Counted from the first letter of the stretch, positions 45,869 through 58,000 are shown. The stretch: DNA of 64,000 nt from Anaeramoeba flamelloides (GCA_027625915.1 JANTQA010000016.1:2237001-2301000), one strand, 5' to 3'. Numbers and translations are program-made. Notes: generated from the letters alone by a model not told the origin.

Positions 45869-46444
45869 ATGAGTATAAACAAAAGAATTCAAATTGATGT
45901 CACCAAACTGATGATGCAAGGATATAAACTCGAGCTCATTGACAAAAAAATTGATCATTTTCGAATCAAAATCCAAGGCCCAAAAGACTCGCCATACGAA
46001 GGCGGCGAGTGGACGCTCACCGTTCAATTACCGTTTGAGTATCCCTACAAATCGCCTTCAATTGGGTTTGTGAACCGCATTTATCACCCAAATATCGACT
46101 TCCGTTCTGGATCGGTTTGTCTCGACGTTTTAAACCAAGCGTGGACACCAGTTTTTGAATTACAAAACATTTTTGAAATCTTTCTTCCTCAGCTCTTGCT
46201 CTACCCAAACCCAAGCGATCCCCTCAACGAAGAGGCTGCGAAAGTTATGCAGACAAGCCAAAAAGAATTCGATCAAAAGGCAAGAGAATTCACAAAGCAA
46301 TATGCAATGAAAAATGTCTTGAAACAGAAAAATTCTCTTGGGTACAAAGAAGAGTTGAGCGACTTGAGTGACTTGGGCGAGTTGGACGATTTGGACGATC
46401 TGGACGATCTTGAAGATGGTGATTTATCTGACTTTGATTTTTAA
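45869..46444 (+). CDS. ubiquitin-conjugating enzyme E2, UBE2H/Ubc8 type
   Basis: Single exon of 191 residues. The N-terminal helix KRIQIDVTKLMM matches the R...DV.KL of UBE2H. It continues with GPKDSPYEGGEW, YPYKSPSIGF and the HPN motif (residues 73-75). The catalytic cysteine is at 84 in GSVCLDVLNQAW, followed by 'NIFEIFLPQLLLYPNPSDPLN', which is particularly diagnostic of UBE2H over other E2s. The C-terminus is a Leu/Asp-rich acidic tail (repeats of DLDD), as UBE2H/Ubc8 also have acidic tails. UBE2H works with the GID/CTLH ubiquitin ligase, for example in degrading gluconeogenic enzymes in yeast. G+C content is visibly higher than the surroundings, consistent with a well-expressed, conserved gene. 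Confidence 0.93.
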   Translation: MSINKRIQIDVTKLMMQGYKLELIDKKIDHFRIKIQGPKDSPYEGGEWTLTVQLPFEYPYKSPSIGFVNRIYHPNIDFRSGSVCLDVLNQAWTPVFELQNIFEIFLPQLLLYPNPSDPLNEEAAKVMQTSQKEFDQKAREFTKQYAMKNVLKQKNSLGYKEELSDLSDLGELDDLDDLDDLEDGDLSDFDF

Positions 46445-46752
46445 AAGTAAAAAAAAAAAATTACAAAAACAATCCGTAGACTTTTTTTCTTTCAGCGTCA
46501 TTTAAATTTTACCCTTTGACTATTATTTTTTTAAATAAATTTCTCGTTTTGTTTTTTTTTTTTGTCAGATTTTATTTATTCGTTTTTTTTTTATTTTTTT
46601 GAAAGTTTTTTTTTTTTGAGTTTTTTTTTTTTTGGAGTTTTTTTTTATTCGGCAGATTTTTCATTTTGGGTAAAATTCATCTGAGTTGAATTGTTTTAAG
46701 AAAAAGTGTGAAAAGTATTTTTCATAAACACTCAAAGAAGTCTTCTCAGTAA

Positions 46753-46978
46753 GTTCGTAATTTGTACTTTTGTTATTTTGGAAAATATTTTGAAGGTATT
46801 TTTCATGGAACTACTTCTGGTAATTCTTTTGTAAGTTACACTCAAGATGCATTTGGATAGTTACACTCAGAGATTTTAATTGCAAAGAAGGATTTGGAAA
46901 ATCCTAATCATCAACTGGTTATCGCAAAATTTTTCGATGATAATTTTTATTTAACATCCAAGGTGTGCCTTTTGTTGA
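46753..46978 (+). pseudogene. possible degraded exon, family unknown
   Basis: One frame reads VRNLYFCYFGKYFEGIF, then HGTTSGNSFVSYTQDAFG, then after a single TAG at 46858, LHSEILIAKKDLENPNHQLV and IAKFFDDNFYLTSK. The composition is protein-like and less biased than random AT-rich translation, but no family was recognised and no splice context is clear. It could be a relic of a gene or a chance frame. Confidence 0.28.
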
Positions 46979-49674
46979 TTTAAAGATCAACATGATTTTT
47001 AATTCGAAATTTTATTGAAAATGTTAAACTAAAATCAATTCAAAAGAAGCAATAAATTATCTTCAAAGAGTAATTCGTTCTATTATTATCAGTTAAATTA
47101 TGAGACCCAATTTAGATCTACTTTTTTATTGAAAACTTGTTTTCAAGATCTCAAAAATATTAAAAATTTTGAAAAACTGTTAGAATCAAAATAACCTAAT
47201 TCAAATTTTATCTCAAACTTCACTGAGGAAGGGAGTTGGATTAAGTCTCGAAAAATATCACTTCAGACTAATTTTCACAAGACCTTTTTGGTTTTTTCAA
47301 TTCAGTCATTAATATTAGAGGAACTTAAGGTCTATGTTTTGGGTTTAGCAAATAGCCTCTACTCTTTTTGATCCAATACCATTTCAATTGTGAAGGAATG
47401 ATCTTTAAAATATTCTTCAATTAGGATCAAAAAAAAAGTATTTTTTGTTTATTTAATTTAAAAATGAACAAAAAAATTTTGAGATACCTAAACTCAAGCA
47501 CCCTTGTTAAGAAATGTAAAAACGAAAAAGAATAATAATCGAGATTTTCTAACCAAAAAAATAGTCATCCTTTCAAACATTTTCAATAAACAACTCTAAC
47601 TTTAAAAGATCATTTTACCTGTGATTTTTGATTATTGGATTACCTGGATTGTTCTATTGTCGATATAAGCCAGATTAATTCTGGCTAAAGAGTTTTGGTT
47701 TTGTCTTAATTTTTTTGGTTTTTGGTTCATTCTTTTTGTTTTTTCAAAAATTGAAGCTCTAAACAGTGTTTTTGCGAGATAGTATTTACTCGCTTTGATT
47801 TTCGAAAAGAAATAGATTTTCAAACTGACAAAAAATTTGATTTTTATTTTCGTTTGATATTTTTTTTTCTTTATCTTGTTTCTCTCAAACATATTTGTTG
47901 GTATCAAGATTAATTGTGTTTGAGGTTTGTGGTATTGGTTTTTTGGAATTTTGCATCCAAGTAATATATGGGGTTTAAATTTGCAAAAATTAGTCAATTT
48001 TTCTCAATAGAATTGAAAAATAATTGTAAGAAAAAAAAAATGATCTTTTTGGGAAATGGAAATTTTGGTGAATTCTAATGCAATACCAAACCCACTCCCA
48101 TTAATTTCCTTCTGATCATAATATATCTTTGTAGGAATAACAAAGGATTAGTCATCAAAAACTGCGATATTACCTACTTTTTGTCCTTTTAGAACAATTT
48201 TTAATTCCCTTTTAATAAGCTTTCGATATCTATAAAAAAACAGAGAAGTTTCGAAACAAGATGTCAGGATTTTAAAAATTGTTCTAAAGGGAAATTTTCA
48301 CATAAAGCGTATTTTTTCTGGCCCATATTTTCTTTTTTCAATATCACAGAAATCATGGAAACGAGGATATACAGGGTCTGACAATTTTAGGAAAATTTTT
48401 GAATTTTTTGGTTCTTAGATCTAACTGAACGAAAATTTTGTGAGATTTACCAACCCCTAAATACTTATTATAACGTACAAAATATCAGTTTTCAATTGAA
48501 ACGTAGTTCTTAAAACAATATTTTACTTGTATTAATTGAAAAATAACAATAATCAACCAGTCAAAGAATATCAATTTTCAAAGTGGTTATTCTGAAATTC
48601 GATGTTTATTTAATCCTTTATTTTGTTTTTAATTGTTTATTTTTTCTTTTATTAATTGATCTTATTTTGCATTTTCAATAATTTTTCCAATTAAAAATCA
48701 TGGTGATTTTTTACTCGTAAAAGATGAGTACATATAAAATATATGAACAGGAATTCTGAAGATTTCCCAAGAATGTAATTAATTCAAGATATTAAAAGGT
48801 GAAATAATTTCCCAGGATAAAGAAAATCCATTTTGAAAAGAGAACGAATTTATTATACCCTATTTTTTTTTTTTTTTTCGATTGATAGGTATTAAGGTAA
48901 AATTGGTTTATTTGAAATAACTGTTAGATAATATAATAAACTGTTAGTTTCTAATCTTTTGGTTGGTTAATCAATTATTGTCCTTGAATTTCAATAAATT
49001 TACTAATGTGTTTTTTTTTAAAAACAATCCAAAATTTTTCACAATATTTTTTTATTTTAATTAATAAATATTATTTTTTAATTACTTTTTTAGTTATAAC
49101 CCGTGATAATTAATTTTTAACCTTTTTATTATCGAGTGGTTTAATTTAGTATTTAATGATATAATTTATATCTTTTGAATTTTTTTTTTTTTTTCAAAAA
49201 TTGATTATAAATATAAATCAAAAATCTTATATATGTTGGTTAGTCTTTGTAAGGATAATACGTAAAGCACTGTGTCTATAATTGAATTGATTTTTGAGTT
49301 AATAAATTCCCAACTTGTAGTATGTGGTGTTTTGATGGGCTTAATGTTTTAAGTCGTAACAAATAGTAGTTAAAAAACACCAATGGTGTTTTTTTTTTTT
49401 TTTTTTTTTTAGTTGATTATTTAACACTTTACTAGTGTTTTTTCCCTACCCGTTGCATTATTTACCTTTTAAACATAATGGGTTGTTATGAAAAAAAAAT
49501 TGGTAAATTTCCCACCAATTTATATAGATATATTTCTAAAGTATTGCAATTTCTGAAAAAAAAACTTGTTTATTATTAAATATTTAATATTTTTTTTTTT
49601 TCTTAATATTATTTAGTCAAGGTTGTTGTTAATTCTTCTCGTTTGTAGTTGGGTTTTTGTTTGTTTGTTTTTTT

Positions 49675-49830
49675 TTTTTGATTCAAGAAATTAAAAAAAA
49701 AATTAAAAGATTTTCACTTTATTTCTTCTATTAAAAAAAAAATAACCATTACTTTTTTATAATTTCTAAGAATTGAGAAAAATTTGGGATTTTATTCTAT
49801 TTTGTTAAATTCTCGAAAGGGGTTGTTGGG
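49675..49830. repeat. hairpin cassette(s), diverged
   Basis: A palindrome from TTGATTCAAGAAATTAAAAA to TTATTTCTTCTATTAAAA is followed by one with TAATTTCTAAGAATTGAG / CTATTTTGTTAAATTCTC. The arrangement of two adjacent stems resembles 14030-14205. Confidence 0.45.
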
Positions 49831-50869
49831 TTTTCTTGGGTTTACTTTTAATTTAGAAAATGAAATACTTTTACAAACAAAAAGAAAAGTTCAGGAAAAA
49901 GATAGTTTGTTTTTTTTTTTTTACTGTTTTAAATAAAACAAAATCAAATATTTTCTATTCATTGATAAATTAAAAAAAAAGGTAATTACTTTTTCTTGGT
50001 TTTTCTTTTTAATTTTTAAAATATATAGATAGTACAGATAAAAGAGAAAACCTCCAGAAATCATGGGTACTTGCATGTGCCGCGTGTATTCGACTACACT
50101 TGACAAAACTTTTCATTGGGTTTTTTTTTTTTTAATCCTTTATCTTTTTTTCAAAAATCTTTTTTTTTTTTTACTATGAAAAGGCAAGAATTACACAAAA
50201 GGTGGGTTTGGTTTACCAGAAATAAGCAACATTTGACTGCACTTCCTGAATTCCTAAATTTTTATTTAAAATTTTAACGAATAGTTGAAAAATCCATACA
50301 TTGTTCAATTGGGGTGATAAATAGAGTACATGCTTTATTCCAATGATATCAAATATTAGGTGATGTAGATCTGAAAAATATAGAATTATTTTTTATATTT
50401 TTTCTAATATTTTTGCTGGAGAAAAATAACAAAAATATTATTATTTTAAGAAATTAGAAAAATCAATTTTTTCATTCAGTTATCCAAATTTTGCAATTAT
50501 TTGCTTGTGTGGGGAATTCCATCGAAAATAAAAACTTCTATAATAATGAATACTTAATTAGATTATAAAATGTGTTATAATAGCTAACCTAAATGCAGAG
50601 CCTCGATTTACTTTGATTTCCAATCCATATATTGAGAAGCCTCAATATTCTTTCTATACCAGAATAAATGTTTTTTTTAATTGGACTTAAATCTTGGAAA
50701 TAAGCTAAAATTCAAAATTTTTAACAAGGATAAAAGGGTTCAAAGAATTATAATAATCTAATATCATTCAAATTGCATATAATTTTGATTTTTAGTAAAA
50801 TATGAAAATCCTTTTTTCATCTTTTTAGTTTTTTGTTTTCATTTTATTTTTTGAATTACCTAACTTGTT

Positions 50870-51235
50870 TCATTCTGATCAAAATTTTCGAAACTGTAGA
50901 TATTATGTTAAAGTTGAGTTATTAAAAATGAAAGAACTCAAATAAAATTAGTTGACGATATCTAACCTTTGATGGATCACTATTCCCAATAAAATTTAAA
51001 CAAATTTACTTTTAGTTTTTTTTGTTTTAACTCCAAATTTTTTTACATCCCTATTGTTTTATTTGTATTGATAATTATTTATTTTTTGTTTTGTGAGTTT
51101 TGTAATTGACAAAAAATTGTTAAAAATTCCAATAGTAATGGTTCTAATTTGGTATTTCTTCAAGAATTGGTTAAATAAGATCTTTTTTGAAACAATCGAA
51201 TTTTGGTGTCTTGAAAAATTTGAATTGGGTTTGGG
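50870..51235. repeat. dispersed repeat (GTTAAAGTTGAGTT family), copy
   Basis: Contains TGATCAAAATTTTCG, GTTAAAGTTGAGTTAT, GAACTCAAATAAAATTAGTTG, CTAACCTTTGATGGATCA, GGTTCTAATTTGGTATTTC and AATCGAATTTTGGTG. This copy has no insertion and supplies the empty site for the element at 13183-13768. Confidence 0.65.
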
Positions 51236-51590
51236 ATCAAAAAACTTTTAAAAAATCGGGAATCATTTTTCCCTTTTGAACTTTCCAAAAAAATTGTTTA
51301 AAAAATTAATGATACTTTTCACCCTATTCAAGGTTAAGTCCATTGGATATTTTGGTTCAACCTAATAGAATAATAATACTACTGATTAATTCGAAGAAAT
51401 ATCTGAAAATTTTTACTACATTTTCCATTTTACTTATTTTTTTTACTCAAGCATTGAATAAAGCATTTCATTTGTTTAATTTTTAGAAACTTTGTAAAAT
51501 TGGTTTGGTAAGAGAAGAGTCTTTCACTTGTGTTGTTTTAAAAGTTGATGGTATAAATTACAAAAATGGAAATTGGTTAAAAAATTTTAT

Positions 51591-52115
51591 TTAAGGACTA
51601 TGTTTTTAGGTGAAAACAGTGAAATAATCTATAAAATCACCCTTGAATAAGTTATGTAATCCCAGTAATATTTGTCCAAGGAGAATTTCTTTTCGAAAAA
51701 ATGTGAAATTTTCACAATTTCAACAATTTTCAGAATTTTTACCTTGTTAGATCATGCTAAATTTTGATTTTAATATTTTAGAATTCCCATTTCAACTTTC
51801 AGAACTCACACTATTTTCTAGAGCTGTTCTACATATTTTTTAAATTTGCTTTTACAAGTTTGAAATGTTCTCAAATTTGAAATGCACTTGAAAATCCCCA
51901 AAAGCAATTTTTTGCAATTATTTTTTTTGTTATTTACAATTTTCCTTTTCGTTGAATAACAAAGAAAAATAGTCTTCTTGAAAAGGTAAAGATGATAAAA
52001 AATGTTTTTTTTTTTTTTTTTGTCCGATTTCTTCCTTGTGAAAAATTTTTTTGAGAAGTGAAAGTGAAATAACACAATTACTCGGTCTCCTCAAGGGTGG
52101 GAACGTAGTCCTTAA
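51591..52115. mobile_element. MITE, 'TTAAGGACTAYGTT' family, copy 2
   Basis: TTAAGGACTATGTTTTTAGG on the left; GGGAACGTAGTCCTTAA on the right as its inverse. Aligns with 3141-3627. A lone right-type end, AACGTAGTCCTTAT, is at about 33020. Minus-strand frames at 51818-52205 lie within it and are not genes. Confidence 0.68.
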
Positions 52116-52612
52116 TTTATTTGAATTTATTAGTAGTTTTGTTGGATTTTTTTTTTTTATTTTATTAATCAGTTGATTGATAAATATGAATAATTTCTTT
52201 TTCAATAAACATTATTTACTACTGATAAATTCAAAAAGGTGTAAAAATTTTTACTTCGCTTTCATTTTACAAATTTTTTTCCTTAAATATGAAAAAGTAT
52301 TTTATTAGTTTAAATCTTTATTAACCTCGTAGAAATGAGTTAGTCTTTCAAATATTCTGTCTCTTAAGAACTTTTTGGAGTGTTGACTTTTCAAAAATGC
52401 AAATGGAATAAAAAGTGTATTTGAATTTATCAGTAAACACTCCTACAATACACAATAAAATACAAAAAAAATTCAAAAAAATAAAAGAACAAACAATAAA
52501 ATTTTAAAATATTCAAAAACATGTTTATTTATGATTATTGGGTTGATAACAATTTTATTTTTAGGAGTTAGTGAAAAGAGAAAAAAAATAATTGGATATA
52601 TTAATAATATAT

Positions 52613-53047
52613 TTAATTTTTTTCAGATCCTTCTTTCTTTTTTGGTCTTAAAGCTTCATGGATAAATGGAATTACACCACCTTCATGAATTGTTACACCG
52701 TCAAGAAGTTTACCAAGTTCGTCATCGGATTTGATGGCTAATTGAACATGTCTTGGGAGAATTCTTTGCTTTTTGTTATCGATGGCTGCATTTCCTGCCA
52801 ATTCAAGTAATTCTGCTGTCAAGTATTCAAGAACAGCTGCCATGTAAACTGGAGCACCAGCACCAACTCTGTTTGCATATTTTCCTTCTCTTAAATGTCT
52901 ATGGATACGACCAACTGGGAATTGAAGACCAGCTTTGAATGATCTTGAGACTGGTTTTGCTTTTGGTTTCTTTTCGCCTTTTTTTAAGTATTTTTGGGCG
53001 TCTTTTCTAGTTTCCATCATTGTTGACATTCTTTTGGCTTTGGACAT
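52613..53047 (-). CDS. histone H2A
   Basis: 144 residues, intronless. The histone fold is clear: [76 protein letters not shown], then the docking domain [26 protein letters not shown] and the RDNKK-like DNKK favour canonical H2A. GRIHRHL and GGVIPFIH echo H2A.Z, as seen in divergent protists. The Lys-rich N-terminal tail is longer than usual (about 35 residues before AGLQF). The C-terminus KKKEGSEKN lacks the SQ(E/D)-aromatic motif of H2A.X. It is divergently paired with H2B and shares its promoter region. Confidence 0.96.
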   Translation of the reverse strand: MSKAKRMSTMMETRKDAQKYLKKGEKKPKAKPVSRSFKAGLQFPVGRIHRHLREGKYANRVGAGAPVYMAAVLEYLTAELLELAGNAAIDNKKQRILPRHVQLAIKSDDELGKLLDGVTIHEGGVIPFIHEALRPKKKEGSEKN

Positions 53048-53070
53048 TGTTGTTGATAAAATGTGTTTTT

Positions 53071-53170
53071 ATTTAAATATAAATAGAAAAAAAATGATTA
53101 TTTATTTGTGAAAAAAGTTTTTTATATTCAAAAATAAAATAATTTTGTTTTAAAATAATCCAATATTTTG
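53071..53170 (-). promoter_or_regulatory. mirrored histone promoter module, H2A side
   Basis: Read toward H2A: CAAAATATTGGATTATTTT, an A-rich spacer with ACAAAATTATT, AAAACTTTTTTCACAAAT, AAATAATCATTTTTT, then CTATTTATATTTAAA about 23 bp before the ATG. ATTGG is the complement of a CCAAT box and TATTTATATTTAAA is TATA-like. The same order and near-same sequence occurs before H2B. Confidence 0.75.
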
Positions 53171-53611
53171 TCGAAATTTTTGTTTAAAAATTATCTACAA
53201 CCAATAAGAATAAATGAAACAACAAGATCTCACGTTTTTTTTTGGTTTGTTTTAAGAAAGATCCAAATATTTATTCCAAATTTTGAAGAAAATATCTCGA
53301 AATACTTGACACTTTTAAAAAAGAAAACAATTGAACATTTAACGAAGAAAAATTGATCTTCTTCCAAAACCTGTGAAGAGTTTTATTATAGAATCAATCA
53401 ACACCTCTTTGAAAAATTTATTGAATAATTTTGCAATAAGCTTTTCTAAACTTTTTTATCATATTTGTGTAGACTTTATCTTTTTTTGTGACGAATCGAA
53501 GACAAAAGAAAAAATAAAAGACAATTTCTCAAACAAATTTCTCAACCGTTTAACATTTTTGTTAGGGGTTTAATTATTAAAAGTTAAATTTAAAATAAAT
53601 TTAGAATCGTA

Positions 53612-53709
53612 AAAATATTGGATTATTTTGAAACAAAATTATTAAACTTTTTAATTTAAAAAACTTTTTTCACAAATAAATAATCATTTTTTATCTATTT
53701 ATATTTAAA
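53612..53709 (+). promoter_or_regulatory. mirrored histone promoter module, H2B side
   Basis: AAAATATTGGATTATTTTG, ACAAAATTATT, AAAAACTTTTTTCACAAA, AAATAATCATTTTTT and CTATTTATATTTAAA end about 17 bp before the H2B ATG. It matches the H2A-side module in inverse orientation, with similar spacing from the start codon. Confidence 0.75.
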
Positions 53710-53726
53710 GAAAACAAAGAATTCAA

Positions 53727-54071
53727 ATGTCCAAAAAAACAGTTAACAAGGAAGACGAAACCAAAAAAAGAAAAAGAAGAGTAGAAACATACTCAACATA
53801 TGTATACAAAGTCTTAAAACAAGTTCATCCAGAAATCGGTATCTCCAACAAAGCAATGAGGATCATGAACTCATTTGTAATGGATGTCTTTGAAAGACTT
53901 GCAATGGAAGCATCTAACTTGGCTCGATTCAACAAAAGAGGTACGATCACATCCAGGGAAGTCCAATCTGCAACAAGATTATTGTTACCAGGTGAACTTG
54001 CAAGACATGCTGTTTCTGAAGGAACCAAAGCTGTTACCAAATATTCCAATGCTACACACAAAGATGATTAA
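53727..54071 (+). CDS. histone H2B
   Basis: 114 residues, intronless. The short basic tail ([18 protein letters not shown]) is followed by the complete fold: [87 protein letters not shown]. These are diagnostic H2B segments. The C-terminus ends YSNATHKDD rather than the usual YTS(S/A)K, so the lysine ubiquitinated near the C-terminus in animals and yeast is placed differently. Divergent partner of H2A. Confidence 0.97.
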   Translation: MSKKTVNKEDETKKRKRRVETYSTYVYKVLKQVHPEIGISNKAMRIMNSFVMDVFERLAMEASNLARFNKRGTITSREVQSATRLLLPGELARHAVSEGTKAVTKYSNATHKDD

Positions 54072-54327
54072 ATTATATTTAATCTTTTACGAAATTGTCC
54101 CACACAAAGACTTTTAATATGACTTATTTTTGGTCTTTGATCTTTAATGAATAAACTCTTACTTAATTGTTTAATCTTTTTTTCTTTGTTTGATTTGTTT
54201 AACCTTTTTTTTTTTTTCAAAAGTAACTTTTTTCACAGAAAAAGAATGTCTTAAGGGAGTATATACATTTAATCACTTTTGAGTTTTTTTTAGAATTTCA
54301 AGACACGACAAAACTTTAATTGTATTT

Positions 54328-54769
54328 ACTGTTGATTGAAAAAAGATGGACAGAGAAAAATGTTTGGACACCATTTTTAATTGGGAACATTACTGAAATT
54401 GAAAATCAAATCCTATTGATAACTAGGTGAATTTGATATAAATCCAGGTTTAAGTGTGTAGAAAGTTCCTTAATCTGTGGTTTGTGTAGAATACTCATTT
54501 GAATGGTTGATAACTAAAGTAGATCATGCTATTGTTACAAAAATCCAAGTTGTAGTAAAGTTTACTATTAATTCTGAAAAGGGTAATTTTTAAACTTGCT
54601 TTAGATTATAAGAGATAAAGTTTTGAAAAAGTAAAATTACATTAATCCTTATTCTAACAAGTAGATTATTGTTATTTTCTTTAGTTATTCCACAAACAAA
54701 AGAAATTAAAAATCATTTTCAGAAATGTTCCCAATTAAAATTGCTGTCCAACATTTTTCTCTCAACAGT
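54328..54769. mobile_element. MITE, 'ACTGTTGAGAG' family, copy 2 (inverted)
   Basis: Left end ACTGTTGATTGAAAAAAG and right TTTTTCTCTCAACAGT. The body runs opposite to the copies at 33098 and 61558 (AACTAGGTGAA..AAATCCAGGTTTAA near the left). It lies 250 bp downstream of H2B. Confidence 0.82.
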
Positions 54770-54784
54770 TACTATTAAAATTAC

Positions 54785-55010
54785 AATTTGTTGAAAAATA
54801 CATGGAACTAAATTTTCATTCACCCCCCCAAAAAAAAGACCGAATAAAACATAATAGATTTCAAATTTTGAATTCTACGAACCAGCTTAAATTCTTAATT
54901 TCCCTCTTAGAATAGAGGTCTTTGATGATTTGTTTTTAATCCTTGGACCGTTGTTTTTGGAATATGAATGAAAATTTTGATATTTTTATTTTGTTGTTCA
55001 TAGTACTAAA
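54785..55010. repeat. dispersed repeat with AATTTTCATTC ends, copy 2
   Basis: GGAACTAAATTTTCATTC on the left, ACCAGCTTAAATTCTTAATT in the middle and GAATGAAAATTTTGATATTT on the right align with 5705-5930. Confidence 0.5.
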
Positions 55011-58000
55011 ATATTTTTTTTTGTGTTCTACTTATCACCAGAGTTCCCAAAATGATTCAATTTTAGGAATTTTTAGAATCTCAATTTTTTAAAATTTCAT
55101 AATAATATTGAATTGATTCCAATGGTATCAACCCCCCCCCCCAAACATTATCAACTTGTTAAAATTTCTTAGGAATAATTTTTAAAAAACCCTAAAGTTA
55201 TTTTATTCTGATTCCACTAGATTAAAAAAAAGAATTTTTTATTTGGTACCAAAAATCTACCAAAAAACAAAGAAGATACTTTTGATTCCATTCTAAAGTA
55301 AAATAATTTCCTTATGAGAAATAAATACAAAAATATCTTGAATGACGAAAAGATGATGAAAACTAAAATCCCAAGAAGAAAAACCCCGGATATTTATTGT
55401 TTTTATAAATACTAAATTCTTTTTCAAAAAAAAAAAAAATATTTATTATTAAATTTTGAGAAGATTCTGATAAAAAACAAATTAAAAAAAGTAATAAATT
55501 GGAACTAATCACTGGAATAAAAAAGAATCATTTGGCCCAATAAATCAAAAATAAAGTATTTCCAAAAAAGCAGTGCATTTTTTTTTACATTTCATAAAAA
55601 ATAATCCTTTTTAGTGGTAGTATACATTTATTGATAATATCAAATTAAGGTTAATATTAATAACAATTGAATTTAATGGCTAAGGCATTTATTTTTAAAT
55701 AAGTTGGATGAAATATTTTCAAAAAACGTAAAAAAAAAAAATAGCACTTTTTTTTGGTGAAAACAATGCAGACCAATTTCGATAAAAAACAGGAAATATG
55801 GAAAGGATAACAATTATTTTTATACAAACAAAAGCAGTTATATCCTTTTTATTAATTTTGAAAATTTGTTGAGATTAAACAATTCAGGTAAATGATTGTT
55901 TGGATCAAAAATAAAACAATAGACACCAATTTTAGGACCGAAAAAATATCAGATAAAATCAAGATCAGAAAATTTAATATTTTTTACTTTTATAATACAT
56001 TAATAAGAAACAAATTGAATTATTATCAAGATCAATAAATGATATTTAATGATTTTCGATGTTTATATACCCCTTTAATATTGTATTTAAAATATAAATC
56101 TTAATATAAATTTGCCCCACTTTATTGAAAATATCTAAAAAATATCTGAGGCTTTTTTTTTTGACAAACAACCAAGAAGCGAACGCTGGAAATTGTTTTA
56201 TTCAACATGGAATTATTAAAATAATCCCTTTAAACTAGAAAAAATAAATAATTTAATAAATATGAGAATGTTATATATCATAATATAATATATTTCTTAA
56301 TCAAATATAAAATGGAAATCAAAAAATTGAAAAAAGCGATCAAAAAAAATAAATAAAAATTTGATTTCTTTATCTTATCTGTATCATTTGATATGACCAC
56401 TTCTTCTTTATTTTATTTTATTTTTAATACTGGATTGGAAAAACTTTTTTTTTTTTTTGGAACTTTTTGATTAAAAAATTATTTCTTATAACTGGATAAT
56501 TGTCTAAAAAGAATTTAAAAACCCTATCTTATCATATTCAAATAATTCTTGTTTCTATTCAGAAAATATACTATTTTTTGGATTTTCTCTACAGAAATAA
56601 TGATTTATTTTATTGCATTTCATTGATTTTATAACCATTTATTGCACATCAAACCGAAAACCAAAATAATTAGGAATTTTACTTGTATTTTTAACTATAA
56701 TGTCTTTATCTATGGATTGAACCCTTTACAGCTATTTTTCGATTTAGATAATTTAATACTTTTATTTTAATCCACCACCCAATATTCTTCGTTTTGGATT
56801 AATTTGATAAAAATATTTGAAAAAAGAATTATAAAAATAAAATTGCAAAAATATATCCTCGAATGATAATATACAGTAATTGTACAGGGATCCAATGAAT
56901 TACCTTGTTTGGAATTCTAGGAATTTAGGAGAAAAAGAAAAAATATCTTCGGAAACACAACCCCCTTACAACCAAAGCACCACACCTTTAGTATAGAAAT
57001 AAAATAAATTTATTGACTTTTATTCAATATAGAGTCAAAACAAATTTTAAATTTTTAGAATAGATCATTTTTTCGAATAAAACAATTTTTTTTTTTTTTT
57101 TTCTTATTTTATTTTTAAAGTTAACTAAATAATTTAAAAAAAATTTGAAAATACAAAAAAAAAATTAAGAAAATAGAGAATTTTTAATTTCTTTTCAAAC
57201 AAATACAATTTTTCTTTTACAAAAAAGATTATTAATAATTTTAATTTCCCCATAAATTGGGAAATTTTCCACAATTCATTACAATGAAAGCGAAACAATT
57301 TTTTTTTAAAACATTTACTGACTATTTTATTATTTTTCGAAAAATTTAAAGATGGTTCAAGACATATCTGGAATAATTATTGTCTCCAATCTTGGTTTAT
57401 TAGTTTTCTTATTTACAAACAATTGCATATTGGTTTATTCTTGAAAAAAAAAAATGATTTTTATATTTTTTGTTGAGTATTTTTGATTGAAAGAGGGCTT
57501 ACATGAATTGTATTTATTCCCCCTTTTACTTTATACAAGTTTCTTGGGAAATATGGCCTTTATTGCACAGCCCAATATAAAAAAAGTTTTTTTATAAGTA
57601 CCCACCAGCTCTGATTTTTTTTCTTGATTTGTCTCTTTTGTTAATTTCTTTTTAAAGGTAATCTCTCTATTTTTGTCTTAAAAGGGGAAGATGTTGTTTC
57701 AAATACACATATACAAATGCCCCCCCCTTTTTTTTTTTTTTTTTTATTTATTTTACCCCCTTGATTAATTCCCATCACCCATCGTAACATAATTCCTAAT
57801 CCAAAACCAAATTGAATAAAACCAAAAATTTAACTTCAAAAAATCTTCCAAAAATAAAAAAATTCAATATTCAACTCTAATTCACATTACAAACCTTTTC
57901 AAATATAGCATCATATTTCATTTTTTTTTTAAATTTCCAATACCCTATGAAACTCAAACAATCTATCAACAATAATTTTTTAACAATAAAAAATTTGAAA

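Larger units (their letters stand above)
46445..52612. other. 6.2-kb region, mostly repeats and AT-rich DNA
   Basis: Contains a protein-like but interrupted stretch at 46753-46978, a hairpin cassette near 49675-49830, a GC-richer 60-bp island at 50038-50110, a dispersed repeat at 50870-51235 and a MITE at 51591-52115. The 121-codon minus frame at 47632-47997 is Lys/Ile/Phe-rich and not convincing. Confidence 0.55.
53048..53726. promoter_or_regulatory. bidirectional histone H2A/H2B promoter region
   Basis: The 679-bp region separates the divergent start codons. Near-identical ~100-bp modules lie in mirror orientation immediately upstream of each gene. The centre (about 53171-53611) shows no matching structure; its short frames are not supported as genes. 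Confidence 0.8.

Noticed and set aside
47632-47997. 121-codon minus-strand frame
   Set aside because: Lys/Ile/Phe/Asn-rich, no domain, no splice or promoter context, no similarity recognised.
53168-53573. Two short plus-strand frames between H2A and H2B
   Set aside because: They lie in the shared promoter region, are AT-driven and have no recognisable domain.
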